Positions 39,084-49,260 of a stretch of DNA of 64,000 nucleotides are shown piece after piece. The stretch spans positions 1-64,000 of the forward strand of contig NC_014254.1 in the NCBI RefSeq assembly GCF_000196655.1, read 5' to 3'. The notes beneath the pieces were generated by a model, which was not told the DNA's origin, ran no database searches, and saw only the letters and a program-made list of their open reading frames with translations. Positions within the stretch are counted from its first letter, which is position 1. Every line of letters starts with the position of its first letter. Both the position numbers and the translations under genes were made by a program. The DNA comes from Methanohalobium evestigatum Z-7303 (GTDB lineage Archaea > Halobacteriota > Methanosarcinia > Methanosarcinales > Methanosarcinaceae).

Positions 39084-40172
39084 GTGGTCAAAATGAATGA
39101 TTTGGAGAAGATATTAATACTTGGCCCAACACCTCCACCCTATGGAGGAATTGCGACTTTTGTAGAAGAAGTTTTAAAATCTAATTTAAAGAATGAATAC
39201 AATCTACTGCATATCAATACAAATCGAAATAATTCTAAATCTCTTAAAGAAAATATCAATGTGTTTTTACGAGTTACCTTTCAATTATTGTACTTATTGA
39301 GTTATAAAAGACCGAAATTAGTACATATACACGCTTCATCATATCTATCCTTTTGGGAAAAAACTTTTTTTGCGTTTATTTCTAAACTTTATCTAAGAAA
39401 AGTGGTTTACCATATCCATGGAGGAGCATTTAAACAATTTTATGAACAATCCTTATTTAAAAAAATTATAAGGTTTTGTTTCTATTTTTTTGATGGTATT
39501 ATAGTTTTATCTGATAATTGGAAAAATTATTTACATGAACAAAACCTAACTTATAAAGAGAAAATATTTGTTGTTAATAATTTTGTTGATTTGAATGTTT
39601 CAAAACCTAAACAAACAGTAAATGTAAATTATAATGTAACATTTGTAGGAAGACTAGAAAAGAGTAAAGGTATATATGAACTACTTAATGCAATTCCACA
39701 TGTATTGAATAAGTATAAGTATGTGAATTTCGTTTTAGTAGGACCATATGAAAAAAAAGATTTTATTAGAATTAATTCTTTTTTAAAACAACATAATATA
39801 TGTAATAATGTGTTTCTTACTGGTCCAATTTCTAAATTAAAAGTTTACCAAGAACTTTCTAAATCTAAAATATTTGTATTACCATCTCATGTAGAAGCTT
39901 TCCCTATATCGATATTAGAGGCAATGGGTATAGGCTTACCAATAATAGCAACTCCTATTGGTGACGTACCTGAAATTGTTGAAAATAACATAAATGGTTT
40001 TTTAATTAAAGAAAATGATTTTCTAGACATGGCTAACAAGATTATGTACTTAATTGAAAACGAAGAATTGAGATTAAAGATGGTGAATAATAACTTGAAA
40101 AAGTTTAACGAAAAATATAATATAAATACTGCGTGTGGTAATTTAAAGTCTGTATATGAAAGCATTTTATAA
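39084..40172 (+). CDS. GT4 glycosyltransferase
   Basis: 362-aa GT-B enzyme. The N-terminal domain has GPTPPPYGGIATFVEEV and LVHIHASS. The C-terminal nucleotide-sugar domain has VTFVGRLEKSKGIYELL, then PSHVEAFPISILEAMGIGLPIIAT (the E-x7-E retaining motif) and GDVPEIVENNINGFLI. It starts GTG 39084; ATG 39093 is the alternative. The gene ends only a few bases before IS5 debris, so anything that followed it may have been lost. Confidence 0.92.
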   Translation: MVKMNDLEKILILGPTPPPYGGIATFVEEVLKSNLKNEYNLLHINTNRNNSKSLKENINVFLRVTFQLLYLLSYKRPKLVHIHASSYLSFWEKTFFAFISKLYLRKVVYHIHGGAFKQFYEQSLFKKIIRFCFYFFDGIIVLSDNWKNYLHEQNLTYKEKIFVVNNFVDLNVSKPKQTVNVNYNVTFVGRLEKSKGIYELLNAIPHVLNKYKYVNFVLVGPYEKKDFIRINSFLKQHNICNNVFLTGPISKLKVYQELSKSKIFVLPSHVEAFPISILEAMGIGLPIIATPIGDVPEIVENNINGFLIKENDFLDMANKIMYLIENEELRLKMVNNNLKKFNEKYNINTACGNLKSVYESIL

Positions 40173-40179
40173 TATGCTT

Positions 40180-40845
40180 AATGGATACCAATAAACCCAT
40201 CTAATGATTTTGCACTTAATGGATATACAAACATCTTTTTTATGTGGAGAATAAACTTGTTGAGATTGAAGCTTTGATTAAAAGGAATTCAGAACGACCT
40301 TTGAATTGATATATATTAATGGTTAGTTTTGGGAAAAGCAAACTGGTATCTAACTTTATAACATTATGAAGATGCTATTAATTCATCTATGCCACAGAAA
40401 TTCTTACTAGGAATTTAGGAAAACGTTAATCAACAAATCCAACGAGATACTGAGTGGATTGCAGAATCAGTTATAGTATTTTAGTCTTATAACCAAAAAA
40501 TGAATTATCTAGGGTGGCTACGTTAATTCATTCTGATTTGGGACATTCAGAGTTTAACAAATCCATGGAATAACGACTGTACCAAACAAAAATTCGAAAC
40601 TACCAGATCATCATCATGATAACAGAATTTATTTCTCAAGAGAGAATAATGTTGTATATATGAATAAAGGATACTTTAGCTCCAAATTCATTGGATTATG
40701 ATGCTATTATGCAGTAAGTGGTACGAGAAAATATTATAGGTAAAAGGATATCTTAAGGAACATTTGGGTTAGCTCTGTCATAGTTCTAATGAAAGAGTCT
40801 ATGCTGTTACAAAGGGACCCCATTCCAAAACTTTAAGATTTTAAT
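40180..40845 (+). pseudogene. Degenerate IS5 transposase relic
   Basis: A patchwork of stretches colinear with the intact transposase at 3069-4040. ATGGATAC and TGATTTTGC match its start, AAACTTGTTGAGATTGAAGC its residues ~20-27, ATTCATTCTGATTTGGGACA the FIHSDPGH catalytic site, and AAGAGTCTATGCTGTTACAA the RVYAVTK motif. Many frameshifts and deletions; no terminal repeats recognisable. It is an old copy of the same IS family. Confidence 0.75.
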
Positions 40846-40879
40846 AATCCCACATACAATTTCTGTATGAGGGGAGTGA

Positions 40880-41686
40880 ATGGAATTCAAAGAACTTACA
40901 GATGAACAATGGGAATTCATTGAACCTTATCTACCGCCGCAACCTTCAACCGGTAGGAAAAGGGTTGATGACCGCAAGGTCATCAACGGTATACTGTTTG
41001 TACTGATTACTGGTTGTCGGTGGGGAGATATGCCCAAACGTTATGGATCACCTATAACTGCATGGAGACGATTGAAAACTTAGTCACAAGAAGGTATATG
41101 GAATAATATTATACAAGCTCTACGCGATACCGCATACATCAACGGTAACCTGTCGTTAGATACGATATATATTGACAGCAAATCCAGCGAGACCAAAAAG
41201 GGGAAAATAACACGATATAGATATCATGTTTACAAGAAAAGAAAAGGAATAAAACTCCACGCTTGTATAACTAACGATGGATTTCTTGTAGGATTGATTA
41301 TCTTACAAGGTGTCGAATATAATAGTAAAAAGTTCTTTGAACTCATAGAATCTATCAAAATCAATACTAGATCCAGACCCAGAACAAGACCTGATGAAGT
41401 ATTGGCTAATTCTGCATTTGATACATTAGATATCCGTGGGTATTTAAAGTCCAGATTGATTAAAAATAATATTCAAGTAAATCCCGGAATCCAGAAAAGG
41501 AGGAGTTTAGGAAGACCTGCAAGATTTGAACCCAGGTTTTATCACAAGAGAACTACTATAGAACGGTTATTTGCATGGTTGAAAATGAGATTCAGAAAAG
41601 TGAACAACAGATACGAAAGATTGGACTCAGTATTTAAGGGGTTATTAAATATCGCATGTTTTATGTTATGCTGGAACAAGGTTTAA
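40880..41686 (+). CDS. IS5-family transposase with in-frame TAG (possible pyrrolysine)
   Basis: A 269-codon frame, full length for this IS5/IS1031 subgroup. The N-terminal LTDEQWEFIEPYLPP and GCRWGDMPKRYG precede LSLDTIYIDSKSSETKKG and YKKRKGIKLH (first Asp), EVLANSAFDT (second) and YHKRTTIERLFAWLKMRFRK (Glu). The only defect is a TAG at 41081-41083, codon 68, at a place where relatives often have Trp (RLKxWSQEG). The frame is otherwise clean on both sides. If UAG is decoded as pyrrolysine, as in methylotrophic Methanosarcinaceae, the protein is complete; otherwise it is a nonsense mutant (TGG to TAG). Confidence 0.85.
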
Positions 41687-41841
41687 ACCATGTTTTGAAA
41701 TGAGTTCATATGAAAATTAACTATCCATATTATATTTAGAGAATCAATATTTGTTACTTATATTCTTTATCGACAAATATGAAATATATCTAAGTTAATA
41801 ACAAATAACCTGTGATCAACTAAAAATATTATTTAACCTGT

Positions 41842-43035
41842 TTAATCCAGTATAGTTTCCCATTGTGGAATTATATTTTTAATATCAAAATCTTCTGCTC
41901 TTTTCTGTGCAAGTAATCCATATTTTTCCTTTAACTCATCATTTTTTAAGATTTGATTGATAGCATCTGACAGCATATTTTCTTCGTTTTTTAAACTTAA
42001 TCTGTCACCATCATTACAAACGGGTGTTAGAATACCATAGGGAGCATATTCAACTACATTTGTTTGATAGTTAATATCAGTGTCAGGAGCAAGAATTTCT
42101 CTTGGGCCCGAAAAACAATCCGTAGATATAATAGGTATACCGCAGGCCATGGATTCTACAATAGCATTTGGAAAACCTTCATTTGTTGAGGACAATACAA
42201 AAACAGATGAATTTTTTATGAATTTAAAAGGATTCTTTTGGAATCCCATAAAAAATATATCATTTTCTAGCCTATATTTTTCTGCCAACTCCTTTAACTC
42301 ATTTTCAAGTTCACCCCTTCCAAGGAATACAAGTTTTGCATTATCAACTTCATCTTTTACTTTACTGAATGCTTTTATTAAATGATTTTGACCTTTTACA
42401 TCAACTAGTCTACCTACATTAATTATTACAGGTGACTCAAAAATATCTTGGTACTCTTGTTCGATCTCGTAATCTGCTAATTTTTGAATCTTATCAGTTT
42501 CATATGGATTATGAATTACTTTTATTTTTTCGGGTTTTATTCTAAAATTATTGACTAAATCTTTTTTAACACCTTTAGAAACAGCAATAATAAGGTAAGC
42601 GTGGTTGTAAAATAATTTAATTAACTGTTTATGGATTTTACCTTCTAAACCTTTTAACCCCTGTGATATCTGACTATGAACAGATATTATAACATTGTCA
42701 CTTAATTTAGAAAATAAATTTAAAATGTTGGGAGCTGTAAGAAAACTTATCGTTGCTTGTGGTTCATATTGTTTTTTGATGTTTTTACTTTTCTGGATTA
42801 AAGAAAAAAAAGTAAAAACTCTTATGAACATGTTTTTTAGAGATTTATCAGGTTCTGGAATGCTTATATTTAAATCTATTATTTCTCCATTATATTGGTA
42901 ATCAATTTGGTCAGTATGATAAACCATAAGCTTTATTTTATATTTATCAGGTAAGTTTATTGAAAGATTGGATACTACCTTTTCCGCTCCACCATTTTCT
43001 AGTGAACTTATGAATAGAGCTATTGTTTTACTCAT
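41842..43035 (-). CDS. GT4 glycosyltransferase
   Basis: 397-aa GT-B enzyme similar to GalNAc/glucosyl transferases of capsule loci. ISSLENGGAEKVVSNL at residues ~10-25 is the acceptor-domain loop. PVIINVGRLVDVKGQNHLI opens the donor domain, and VLSSTNEGFPNAIVESMACGIPIISTDCFSGPREIL carries the E-x7-E pair. It lies on the strand opposite to its neighbours and is separated from the next gene by a small inverted-repeat element. Confidence 0.93.
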   Translation of the reverse strand: MSKTIALFISSLENGGAEKVVSNLSINLPDKYKIKLMVYHTDQIDYQYNGEIIDLNISIPEPDKSLKNMFIRVFTFFSLIQKSKNIKKQYEPQATISFLTAPNILNLFSKLSDNVIISVHSQISQGLKGLEGKIHKQLIKLFYNHAYLIIAVSKGVKKDLVNNFRIKPEKIKVIHNPYETDKIQKLADYEIEQEYQDIFESPVIINVGRLVDVKGQNHLIKAFSKVKDEVDNAKLVFLGRGELENELKELAEKYRLENDIFFMGFQKNPFKFIKNSSVFVLSSTNEGFPNAIVESMACGIPIISTDCFSGPREILAPDTDINYQTNVVEYAPYGILTPVCNDGDRLSLKNEENMLSDAINQILKNDELKEKYGLLAQKRAEDFDIKNIIPQWETILD

Positions 43036-43093
43036 AATTATTCTAATAATTCATATGAGCTTAAATATTATAAAACTTCGGTTCAGAGAAACT

Positions 43094-43199
43094 GCACTGT
43101 TCAGTTAATAGTAGTAGCACTATTTTAGATTTTTAGTACTTCTTAGTACAAAGATTTAGAGTTATAAATTAGGTGAAGATTGTCTTAACTGAACAGTGC
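43094..43199. mobile_element. 106-bp MITE-like inverted-repeat element
   Basis: Perfect 15-bp terminal inverted repeats GCACTGTTCAGTTAA (43094-43108) and TTAACTGAACAGTGC (43185-43199) enclose 76 AT-rich bases with no coding capacity. It sits between two divergently transcribed genes, so it may also influence their promoters. No target duplication is obvious. Confidence 0.6.
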
Positions 43200-43253
43200 C
43201 TACTTAAAAACCAAATTGTATTTATAATAGATAAATAATGAAGAAAAATATAG

Positions 43254-45110
43254 ATGAATAAAATAAGAGATCGTATAATTAACTATTTTAAAACTTTTGA
43301 TTCGCATTTAGCTATAAAAATAGTTTCTTTATTAGGTTTTATATTATTACTCATAGCTTTATTTACCTTTGTAAAAATACCTCCTGCTGATAATTATGAA
43401 TTCTCTCTATACAAAACCTTTCCATGGTACTTTTGGCTACTTGTAATATTATGTGTCTTTATTGGGCAATCGATTTTAGTATTTAATTCATATTTAAAGG
43501 TTAATATAAGAAGTTGGGTTTATGGTTATTTATTATTATTTTTATCAAATTCAATATTATTAGTTATCCCATTTTCTAGATATTTTACATTTGGGAGAGG
43601 AGATGTATTAACTCATATAGGGTATATGTTGGATATTGAGAAATATTTTAACATAGGTTCTAATCACTATCCTGCAAACCATTTATTGGGGTCCATTCTT
43701 AACTATTATACAGACTTAGGATTTACAGATATAGTTATGATTATCCCTCCTCTTTTTTCATTATTTTTTGTTTTATCCTGGTATATACTAGGAAAACAAA
43801 TATTTAAAAAAAATGCAACAAATTTATTGATTTTATCTTTATCCTCAATATTATCATTTGGTATGTTACATGTTTTATTTACACCATTCCATCAATCTAC
43901 TTTACTTATACCTTTCGTATTATACCTTTTTTTTAGAACAAATAATACAATTGGTAAATATCAATATAATTATTCAATCTTTAGTTTGTTATTGATTACT
44001 TTTTGTGTCTTTATTGTATTTTATCATCCACTAACAACTTTAATTCTTATCGTTATTTTTTTGTTACTTAGGTTTGCATCAGCAATTCAATATAAGCTTT
44101 TAGGTAACAAGGAACTCAAAATTAGGATGAATAATCTAGTATTAATTATTTTTATTGTTTTTTCTATGTGGAGTTCATATTTGTATATAGCAGTTAATAA
44201 ATTAAAACCAATATTTGCTTCTATCTTAGGCACTGATGAAACACATTCTCAATTAGAAGAATACGTTAGCATAATAAATTATTCCGATGCGAATTTCTAT
44301 CAATTAGCAGAGATATTTGTCTTCAAATATGGTGTTGAAGCAATATTAGGTTTTTTTTCAATAATGTGCATGATAGTTATATTGAAAGCAATAAAAAAAC
44401 GTGACAAAAATATTTATTATTACCATATTTTTTCAATAATAGGATTTGCCTTATTTTCATCTTTTTCGTTTTTAATATTGATTACAAATATTTCTTTTAG
44501 TTTCTTACGTATTTACACCTATTCTGAACTTTTTTCGTTAATCTTAATTCCATCAACATTTTATTATTTTTTCATTAAACAAGGAAAAATATTTAAAAAA
44601 ATTAATACGAAACAGATATCGTGCATATTGTTATGCATAATATTAATTTTATTTTCAATTCTATCTATATATAGTTTATACTTATCTCCATTAACTAAAA
44701 CTGTTAATTCTCAAGTGACTGAAGCCCAATTTTTAGGAATGGAAACGTTTTATCAAAATCAAAATGATTCTTATAATATTTTGGAATTAGGTATATCTCA
44801 ATATAGGTATTATGAAGCGATATTTGGGGAAAGATATCCAGAATATAATGTAAAACGTCCTGGAGCAAATAATTTAAAACCCATAGAACATTTCAATTAT
44901 GTAAATGGTACATCATTTGGAACAGTTTATAATGATACATATTATTTTTTACTCAATGATATAGGAAGAAATGTTTATCCTGAAGTACACCCTGAATTTA
45001 GAGAAAAGTGGAAATTTACTCCTACTGATTTTGACAACCTCAATTACGACTGTAATATTGATAAAATTTATACTAACAAAGAACTTGATATATTTATAAT
45101 AAATGAATAA
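43254..45110 (+). CDS. Polytopic membrane protein of the glycan locus
   Basis: 618 aa with about twelve transmembrane helices through residue ~480, then a soluble C-terminal domain (~490-618). The first loops contain RGDVLTHIGYMLDIEKY and SNHYPANHLLGSIL, an acidic/His-rich extracytoplasmic loop of the kind seen in GT-C glycosyltransferases and O-antigen polymerases. No family motif is decisive. Position between glycosyltransferases suggests glycan polymerisation or transfer. It begins ATG 43254. Confidence 0.7.
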   Translation: MNKIRDRIINYFKTFDSHLAIKIVSLLGFILLLIALFTFVKIPPADNYEFSLYKTFPWYFWLLVILCVFIGQSILVFNSYLKVNIRSWVYGYLLLFLSNSILLVIPFSRYFTFGRGDVLTHIGYMLDIEKYFNIGSNHYPANHLLGSILNYYTDLGFTDIVMIIPPLFSLFFVLSWYILGKQIFKKNATNLLILSLSSILSFGMLHVLFTPFHQSTLLIPFVLYLFFRTNNTIGKYQYNYSIFSLLLITFCVFIVFYHPLTTLILIVIFLLLRFASAIQYKLLGNKELKIRMNNLVLIIFIVFSMWSSYLYIAVNKLKPIFASILGTDETHSQLEEYVSIINYSDANFYQLAEIFVFKYGVEAILGFFSIMCMIVILKAIKKRDKNIYYYHIFSIIGFALFSSFSFLILITNISFSFLRIYTYSELFSLILIPSTFYYFFIKQGKIFKKINTKQISCILLCIILILFSILSIYSLYLSPLTKTVNSQVTEAQFLGMETFYQNQNDSYNILELGISQYRYYEAIFGERYPEYNVKRPGANNLKPIEHFNYVNGTSFGTVYNDTYYFLLNDIGRNVYPEVHPEFREKWKFTPTDFDNLNYDCNIDKIYTNKELDIFIINE

Positions 45111-45154
45111 CGTAGATATCGAAACTTTAAATTAATTTATCTAGGGGATAATAT

Positions 45155-46060
45155 ATGGTAAAAGTAAGTGTAATAATTCCAACCTATAATAGATCACAAA
45201 CGGTAAGTAAAACAATAAAAAGTGTATTAAACCAAACTTACCAGGATTTTGAAATTATTATAGTAGATGATAATTCATCTGATAATACAGAATTTATTAT
45301 TAAATCTTTTTCACATTTTGATAGCCGTGTAAAATATATTAAACATAATAAAAATAAAGGCGCACCAGAAGCCCGTAATACAGGAATTAAAAACTCTAAA
45401 GGCGATTACATTGCTTTATTAGATGATGACGATGAATGGTTTCCTCAGAAACTTGAAAAACAAGTTAAATTATTTGCTAAAGAATCTGATGATATTGGAT
45501 TAATACATTGTGGATATGAAAAAATAGATGAGAATGGAAATATTCTTATACCTAAAAAAAAACTAAAGGAAACTGGAAATATGTTTTATGAGCTTCTTGA
45601 ATCTAATATTATTGGTTCACCTACGAATTTAATTCGAAGTGAATGTTTCAAAAAAATTGGTTATTGTGATGTACAATTAAAAAGTTGTCAGGATTGGGAT
45701 TTATGGATTCGTATATCTAAACACTATAAGATTAACTATATACCAGAGATATTAGCTCGTTATAATGTATCAGATGTATCTATATCTAAAAATATAGATT
45801 CCGTATTATCAGGTCATAAGCAAATTTTAGATAAATATTTTTTATACATATGTAAAAATAATAAAATACATAGCAAACACATGAAAGATATTGGATTATT
45901 ATATCTACATAAAGGAGATTATTCTAAAAGTCTTAAATATTTAACTCTGTCTATACATTACAATCCTTTGAATTGGAAATCTGTAATAAATTATTTAACT
46001 ATTAGGTTCTTTAAAAAATCAGCAGGTAACTATCTAAGATTGGTAAAAAATCTTATATGA
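45155..46060 (+). CDS. GT2 glycosyltransferase
   Basis: 301 aa. It has classic GT-A motifs SVIIPTYNRSQTVSKTI, VDDNSSDNT, NKGAPEARNTGI and LDDDDEWFP (D-x-D), then SCQDWDLWIRIS as the catalytic-base region. The C-terminal ~70 residues resemble tetratricopeptide-like helices. There are no membrane helices, so it would act at the cytoplasmic face on a lipid-linked glycan. The start ATG 45155 has GGGGAT upstream. Confidence 0.93.
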   Translation: MVKVSVIIPTYNRSQTVSKTIKSVLNQTYQDFEIIIVDDNSSDNTEFIIKSFSHFDSRVKYIKHNKNKGAPEARNTGIKNSKGDYIALLDDDDEWFPQKLEKQVKLFAKESDDIGLIHCGYEKIDENGNILIPKKKLKETGNMFYELLESNIIGSPTNLIRSECFKKIGYCDVQLKSCQDWDLWIRISKHYKINYIPEILARYNVSDVSISKNIDSVLSGHKQILDKYFLYICKNNKIHSKHMKDIGLLYLHKGDYSKSLKYLTLSIHYNPLNWKSVINYLTIRFFKKSAGNYLRLVKNLI

Positions 46061-46231
46061 AATGTACAAATTTCAGCTCTGTAGAAATCTTATTAATATA
46101 AATACCATGAACTATAAAAATGAAATTATAGCGATCTTCACAATTACATTATAATCAACTTAATTAACCTTTGAATATTGAAGGTTTCTACAAAGCACAA
46201 GTTTCAAAAAATTATAAAGATGAAATAGAAG

Positions 46232-47485
46232 ATGTATTATATAAGGGGATCAAAATTGAAAATAGCGTTTATTGTTAATGCATTTCCAAAATTGTCAGAA
46301 ACATTCATACTAAATCAGATCACAGGACTCTTAGATAATGGTCACGATGTAAAAATTTTTGCATCATCTCATCCTAATGAAAATATAGTACATGAAGATA
46401 TAAAAAAATATAACCTTATGTCTAGAGTACATTACTTAAATTTACCTAAAAATTTTATTTTTCGTTTTTTAAAAGGCATAACATTAATAGTTTTTAATCT
46501 CTACAAAAATCCAGTTTTAATAATAAGGTCTTTAAATATATTTAAATTCGGTAAATTTGCATTATCTTTGAAAATGCTATATATAACTATTAATTTCCTA
46601 AATAAAAATGAATTTGATATAATACATTGTCATTTTGGGCCTAATGGTATTTTAGGAGTATATCTAAAAGAAATCGGTGTTAACGCTAAGTATATTACAA
46701 GTTTTCATGGATATGATGTAAATAAATATCCAAAAAAATATGGATGCAATGTCTATAATAAATTGTTTGAAGAAGGTGATTTATTTACAGTAAATACCGA
46801 ATATACTAAAAATCAAGTAAAAAAACTAGGATGTAATGAAAATAAATTAGTTACTTTACCAGTAGGTCTCAATATAAGAAATTATAGTTTTTTAAAAAGA
46901 TCATATGACAGTAGAAAACCTATTAAACTTTTATCGGTAGGAAGATTAGTTGAAAAAAAAGGACATGAATATGCTATTGAAGCTATGTATGAAGTATTAA
47001 AAAGATATCAAAATGTAGAATATTTAATAGTAGGAGATGGACCATTATATAACTATTTACAAAAATTAATCTCTAAGTTAAACATTGAGAATCATGTGAA
47101 ATTATTGGGTTCTATTGACGACAAGTCCCTCTTTCAAGTTTACCAAAAATCTCACATCTTTGTGTTTCCAAGTGTAACTTCTAAAGAAGGGGATAAAGAA
47201 GGACAAGGATTAGTTCTCCAAGAAGCTCAAGCAGTTGGTCTACCTGTAATTTCAACTTTCCATAATGGTATACCAGAAGGAGTTATTGATGGAATCTCTG
47301 GTTTTCTTGTACCCGAAAAAGATGTTGACGCGTTGGCAGATAAAATGGAATATTTAATAGAAAACCCTTTTCTTTGGTCACATATGGGGTATAATGGTAG
47401 GAAATTTGTAGAAAAAAATTATGATATTAATAAACTTAATAAACAACTAGAAATAATTTATCTAAGAGCTATATCTGCTTATTAA
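46232..47485 (+). CDS. GT4 glycosyltransferase
   Basis: 417 aa. The first residues up to MYYIRGSKL are weak; TTG at 46256 (LKIAFIVNAFPKLSETF) is the more natural start. The N-domain has DIIHCHFGPNG and SFHGYD. The donor domain has LLSVGRLVEKKGHEYAIEA, VGDGPL and GQGLVLQEAQAVGLPVISTFHNGIPEGV with the E-x7-E-type acidic pair. It resembles WcaL/colanic-type transferases in layout. Confidence 0.92.
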   Translation: MYYIRGSKLKIAFIVNAFPKLSETFILNQITGLLDNGHDVKIFASSHPNENIVHEDIKKYNLMSRVHYLNLPKNFIFRFLKGITLIVFNLYKNPVLIIRSLNIFKFGKFALSLKMLYITINFLNKNEFDIIHCHFGPNGILGVYLKEIGVNAKYITSFHGYDVNKYPKKYGCNVYNKLFEEGDLFTVNTEYTKNQVKKLGCNENKLVTLPVGLNIRNYSFLKRSYDSRKPIKLLSVGRLVEKKGHEYAIEAMYEVLKRYQNVEYLIVGDGPLYNYLQKLISKLNIENHVKLLGSIDDKSLFQVYQKSHIFVFPSVTSKEGDKEGQGLVLQEAQAVGLPVISTFHNGIPEGVIDGISGFLVPEKDVDALADKMEYLIENPFLWSHMGYNGRKFVEKNYDINKLNKQLEIIYLRAISAY

Positions 47486-47497
47486 TTTTCAGGTAAA

Positions 47498-48985
47498 TTA
47501 GATTTTTGGATTAATTAAATTTTTAAAAAATTTAAGCTCTTTTTTATCAAAACCATTTAATAATATTAAAATTACAAAATAACTTATTGCACATACACAA
47601 ATTGTAAATATAAGATTTAATATCCCAGATGGATTCAATATGAAAATTAATAAAGACATTATGATAGACGCCAATATACTTTTTAATATAAATTTAAAAT
47701 TCATATTAAATTTTAAAATCTTCAAAGAGTAATAAGAAACGATAACTAGGCTAATTGTAAATGATAATAATGTAGTAAGAGCTGCAGCTATAATGCCTAT
47801 AAGAGGGATCAATATAATATTCAGTACAAGGTTTAATATCGCTGCTATTACCCAGATTTTAGCGTCAATTTTTGTTTTTTTTTCTAATAGGATCACTTTT
47901 TTAAAAATCTCAAAAGTGCCATATAATAATATACTTAATGCTACAAAAGGTGTTATAATATAAGCTTGAGATGCTATATCAGGTGTGGATAAAATTCTTA
48001 ATATGGGTTTTGATAACAGAGATAACCCAAACACCGAAGGTATAGTAACTGCGAAAAAGTATTTTGAAGTATAGCTTAATAAATTTTTTACTTCATCGAT
48101 TTCATGTTCATCATAATGTTTAGATAATACCATTGGAAGCATGAAATTTAATGGAATAAAAAATATTTTCAATATGTCCCCTAAAGCATAGCCTGGATTG
48201 TAATATCCAACAAATGTAGTACCTAAAAAAAATCCAATCAAATAACGGTCGCTTGCATCTATTATCCATTTTGATAAACTTCCAGGTATTAAAGGTAACC
48301 CGTATTTAAGGTATTTTTTTATGTTTATAAAACTTGGTATCTTAATATTTATTTGATAAATAACTGTTAGTATTGTAATAAAAAATACAAGTGAAGAACT
48401 TATCAAAAGTCCTGATATTGCTCCAATTATTCCTCCATTATTTAACACAAAAAGCACAACAAAAAAAATTTTGAGTGATGTTTTTGTAAATTGTAAAATA
48501 GAATGTATTTTTACTTGTTGTGTCGCTCTAAAATAATTTTTTAAAAAGGCGTTCAATGATTCTATTAAAACAATTATAGATAAAATTTTGACAATTAGAA
48601 TTTGGTTGTCAAATAAAGCTGACGCAATTATTCCTGAAAATATATATATTAATATGGATATAGTTAAACTCGTAAATAAAACAAAGATTAAAAAAGAATA
48701 CACAAGTTCTTGAAGGTTCTCCTTTGTTTTTATTGAAGGTACAAACCTATGCATTGCCCTTTGTAATCCAAGCATTACAAATTCTGGAACTAACCCAAGA
48801 GTAATTACAATTTGAGCCCAAATTCCATAATCTTGGACTGGGATATTTTTTGTTAATATTGGTAATAATATAATTCCACTAAAGCTTACAAGTAAATTTG
48901 TTAAACCAACTAATCCTATCCTTTTGGCTAAAAGTTTATAAGCATCCATTTTGTACCTATAAAATAATTTATTATATACTTGCAA
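47498..48985 (-). CDS. Wzx-type polysaccharide flippase
   Basis: 495 aa of the MATE/MOP superfamily: about fourteen hydrophobic helices. The N-terminal GLTNLLVSFSGIILLPILTKNIPVQDYG and FRATQQVK loops are typical of lipid-linked oligosaccharide flippases. It converges on the GT4 gene with only 12 bp between stop codons. ATG 48952 (MDAYKLLAKRIG) is a plausible shorter start. It probably moves the assembled lipid-linked glycan across the membrane. Confidence 0.92.
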   Translation of the reverse strand: MQVYNKLFYRYKMDAYKLLAKRIGLVGLTNLLVSFSGIILLPILTKNIPVQDYGIWAQIVITLGLVPEFVMLGLQRAMHRFVPSIKTKENLQELVYSFLIFVLFTSLTISILIYIFSGIIASALFDNQILIVKILSIIVLIESLNAFLKNYFRATQQVKIHSILQFTKTSLKIFFVVLFVLNNGGIIGAISGLLISSSLVFFITILTVIYQINIKIPSFINIKKYLKYGLPLIPGSLSKWIIDASDRYLIGFFLGTTFVGYYNPGYALGDILKIFFIPLNFMLPMVLSKHYDEHEIDEVKNLLSYTSKYFFAVTIPSVFGLSLLSKPILRILSTPDIASQAYIITPFVALSILLYGTFEIFKKVILLEKKTKIDAKIWVIAAILNLVLNIILIPLIGIIAAALTTLLSFTISLVIVSYYSLKILKFNMNFKFILKSILASIIMSLLIFILNPSGILNLIFTICVCAISYFVILILLNGFDKKELKFFKNLINPKI

Positions 48986-49260
48986 ATACCTAATAGTAGT
49001 TTATTTTTTTAGAATTAAATAAAGTTCATGGTACTCGATTGTTAAGTTATATTTATTAATCATAATTTCTCTACTTATGATAATATGAAATAATTAAAGC
49101 TTCAGATATAAGTTTAGATACGCTATATTATAGTATTAAATTTTGTACATAAACGCGACATTTAATATATTATTTTATCATATTGCTTCAAGTAATTTGT
49201 ATGTAGTTATAATATACTGGTCTAAATGTACTCAGATAGATATAAATTTTATTAAAAATA

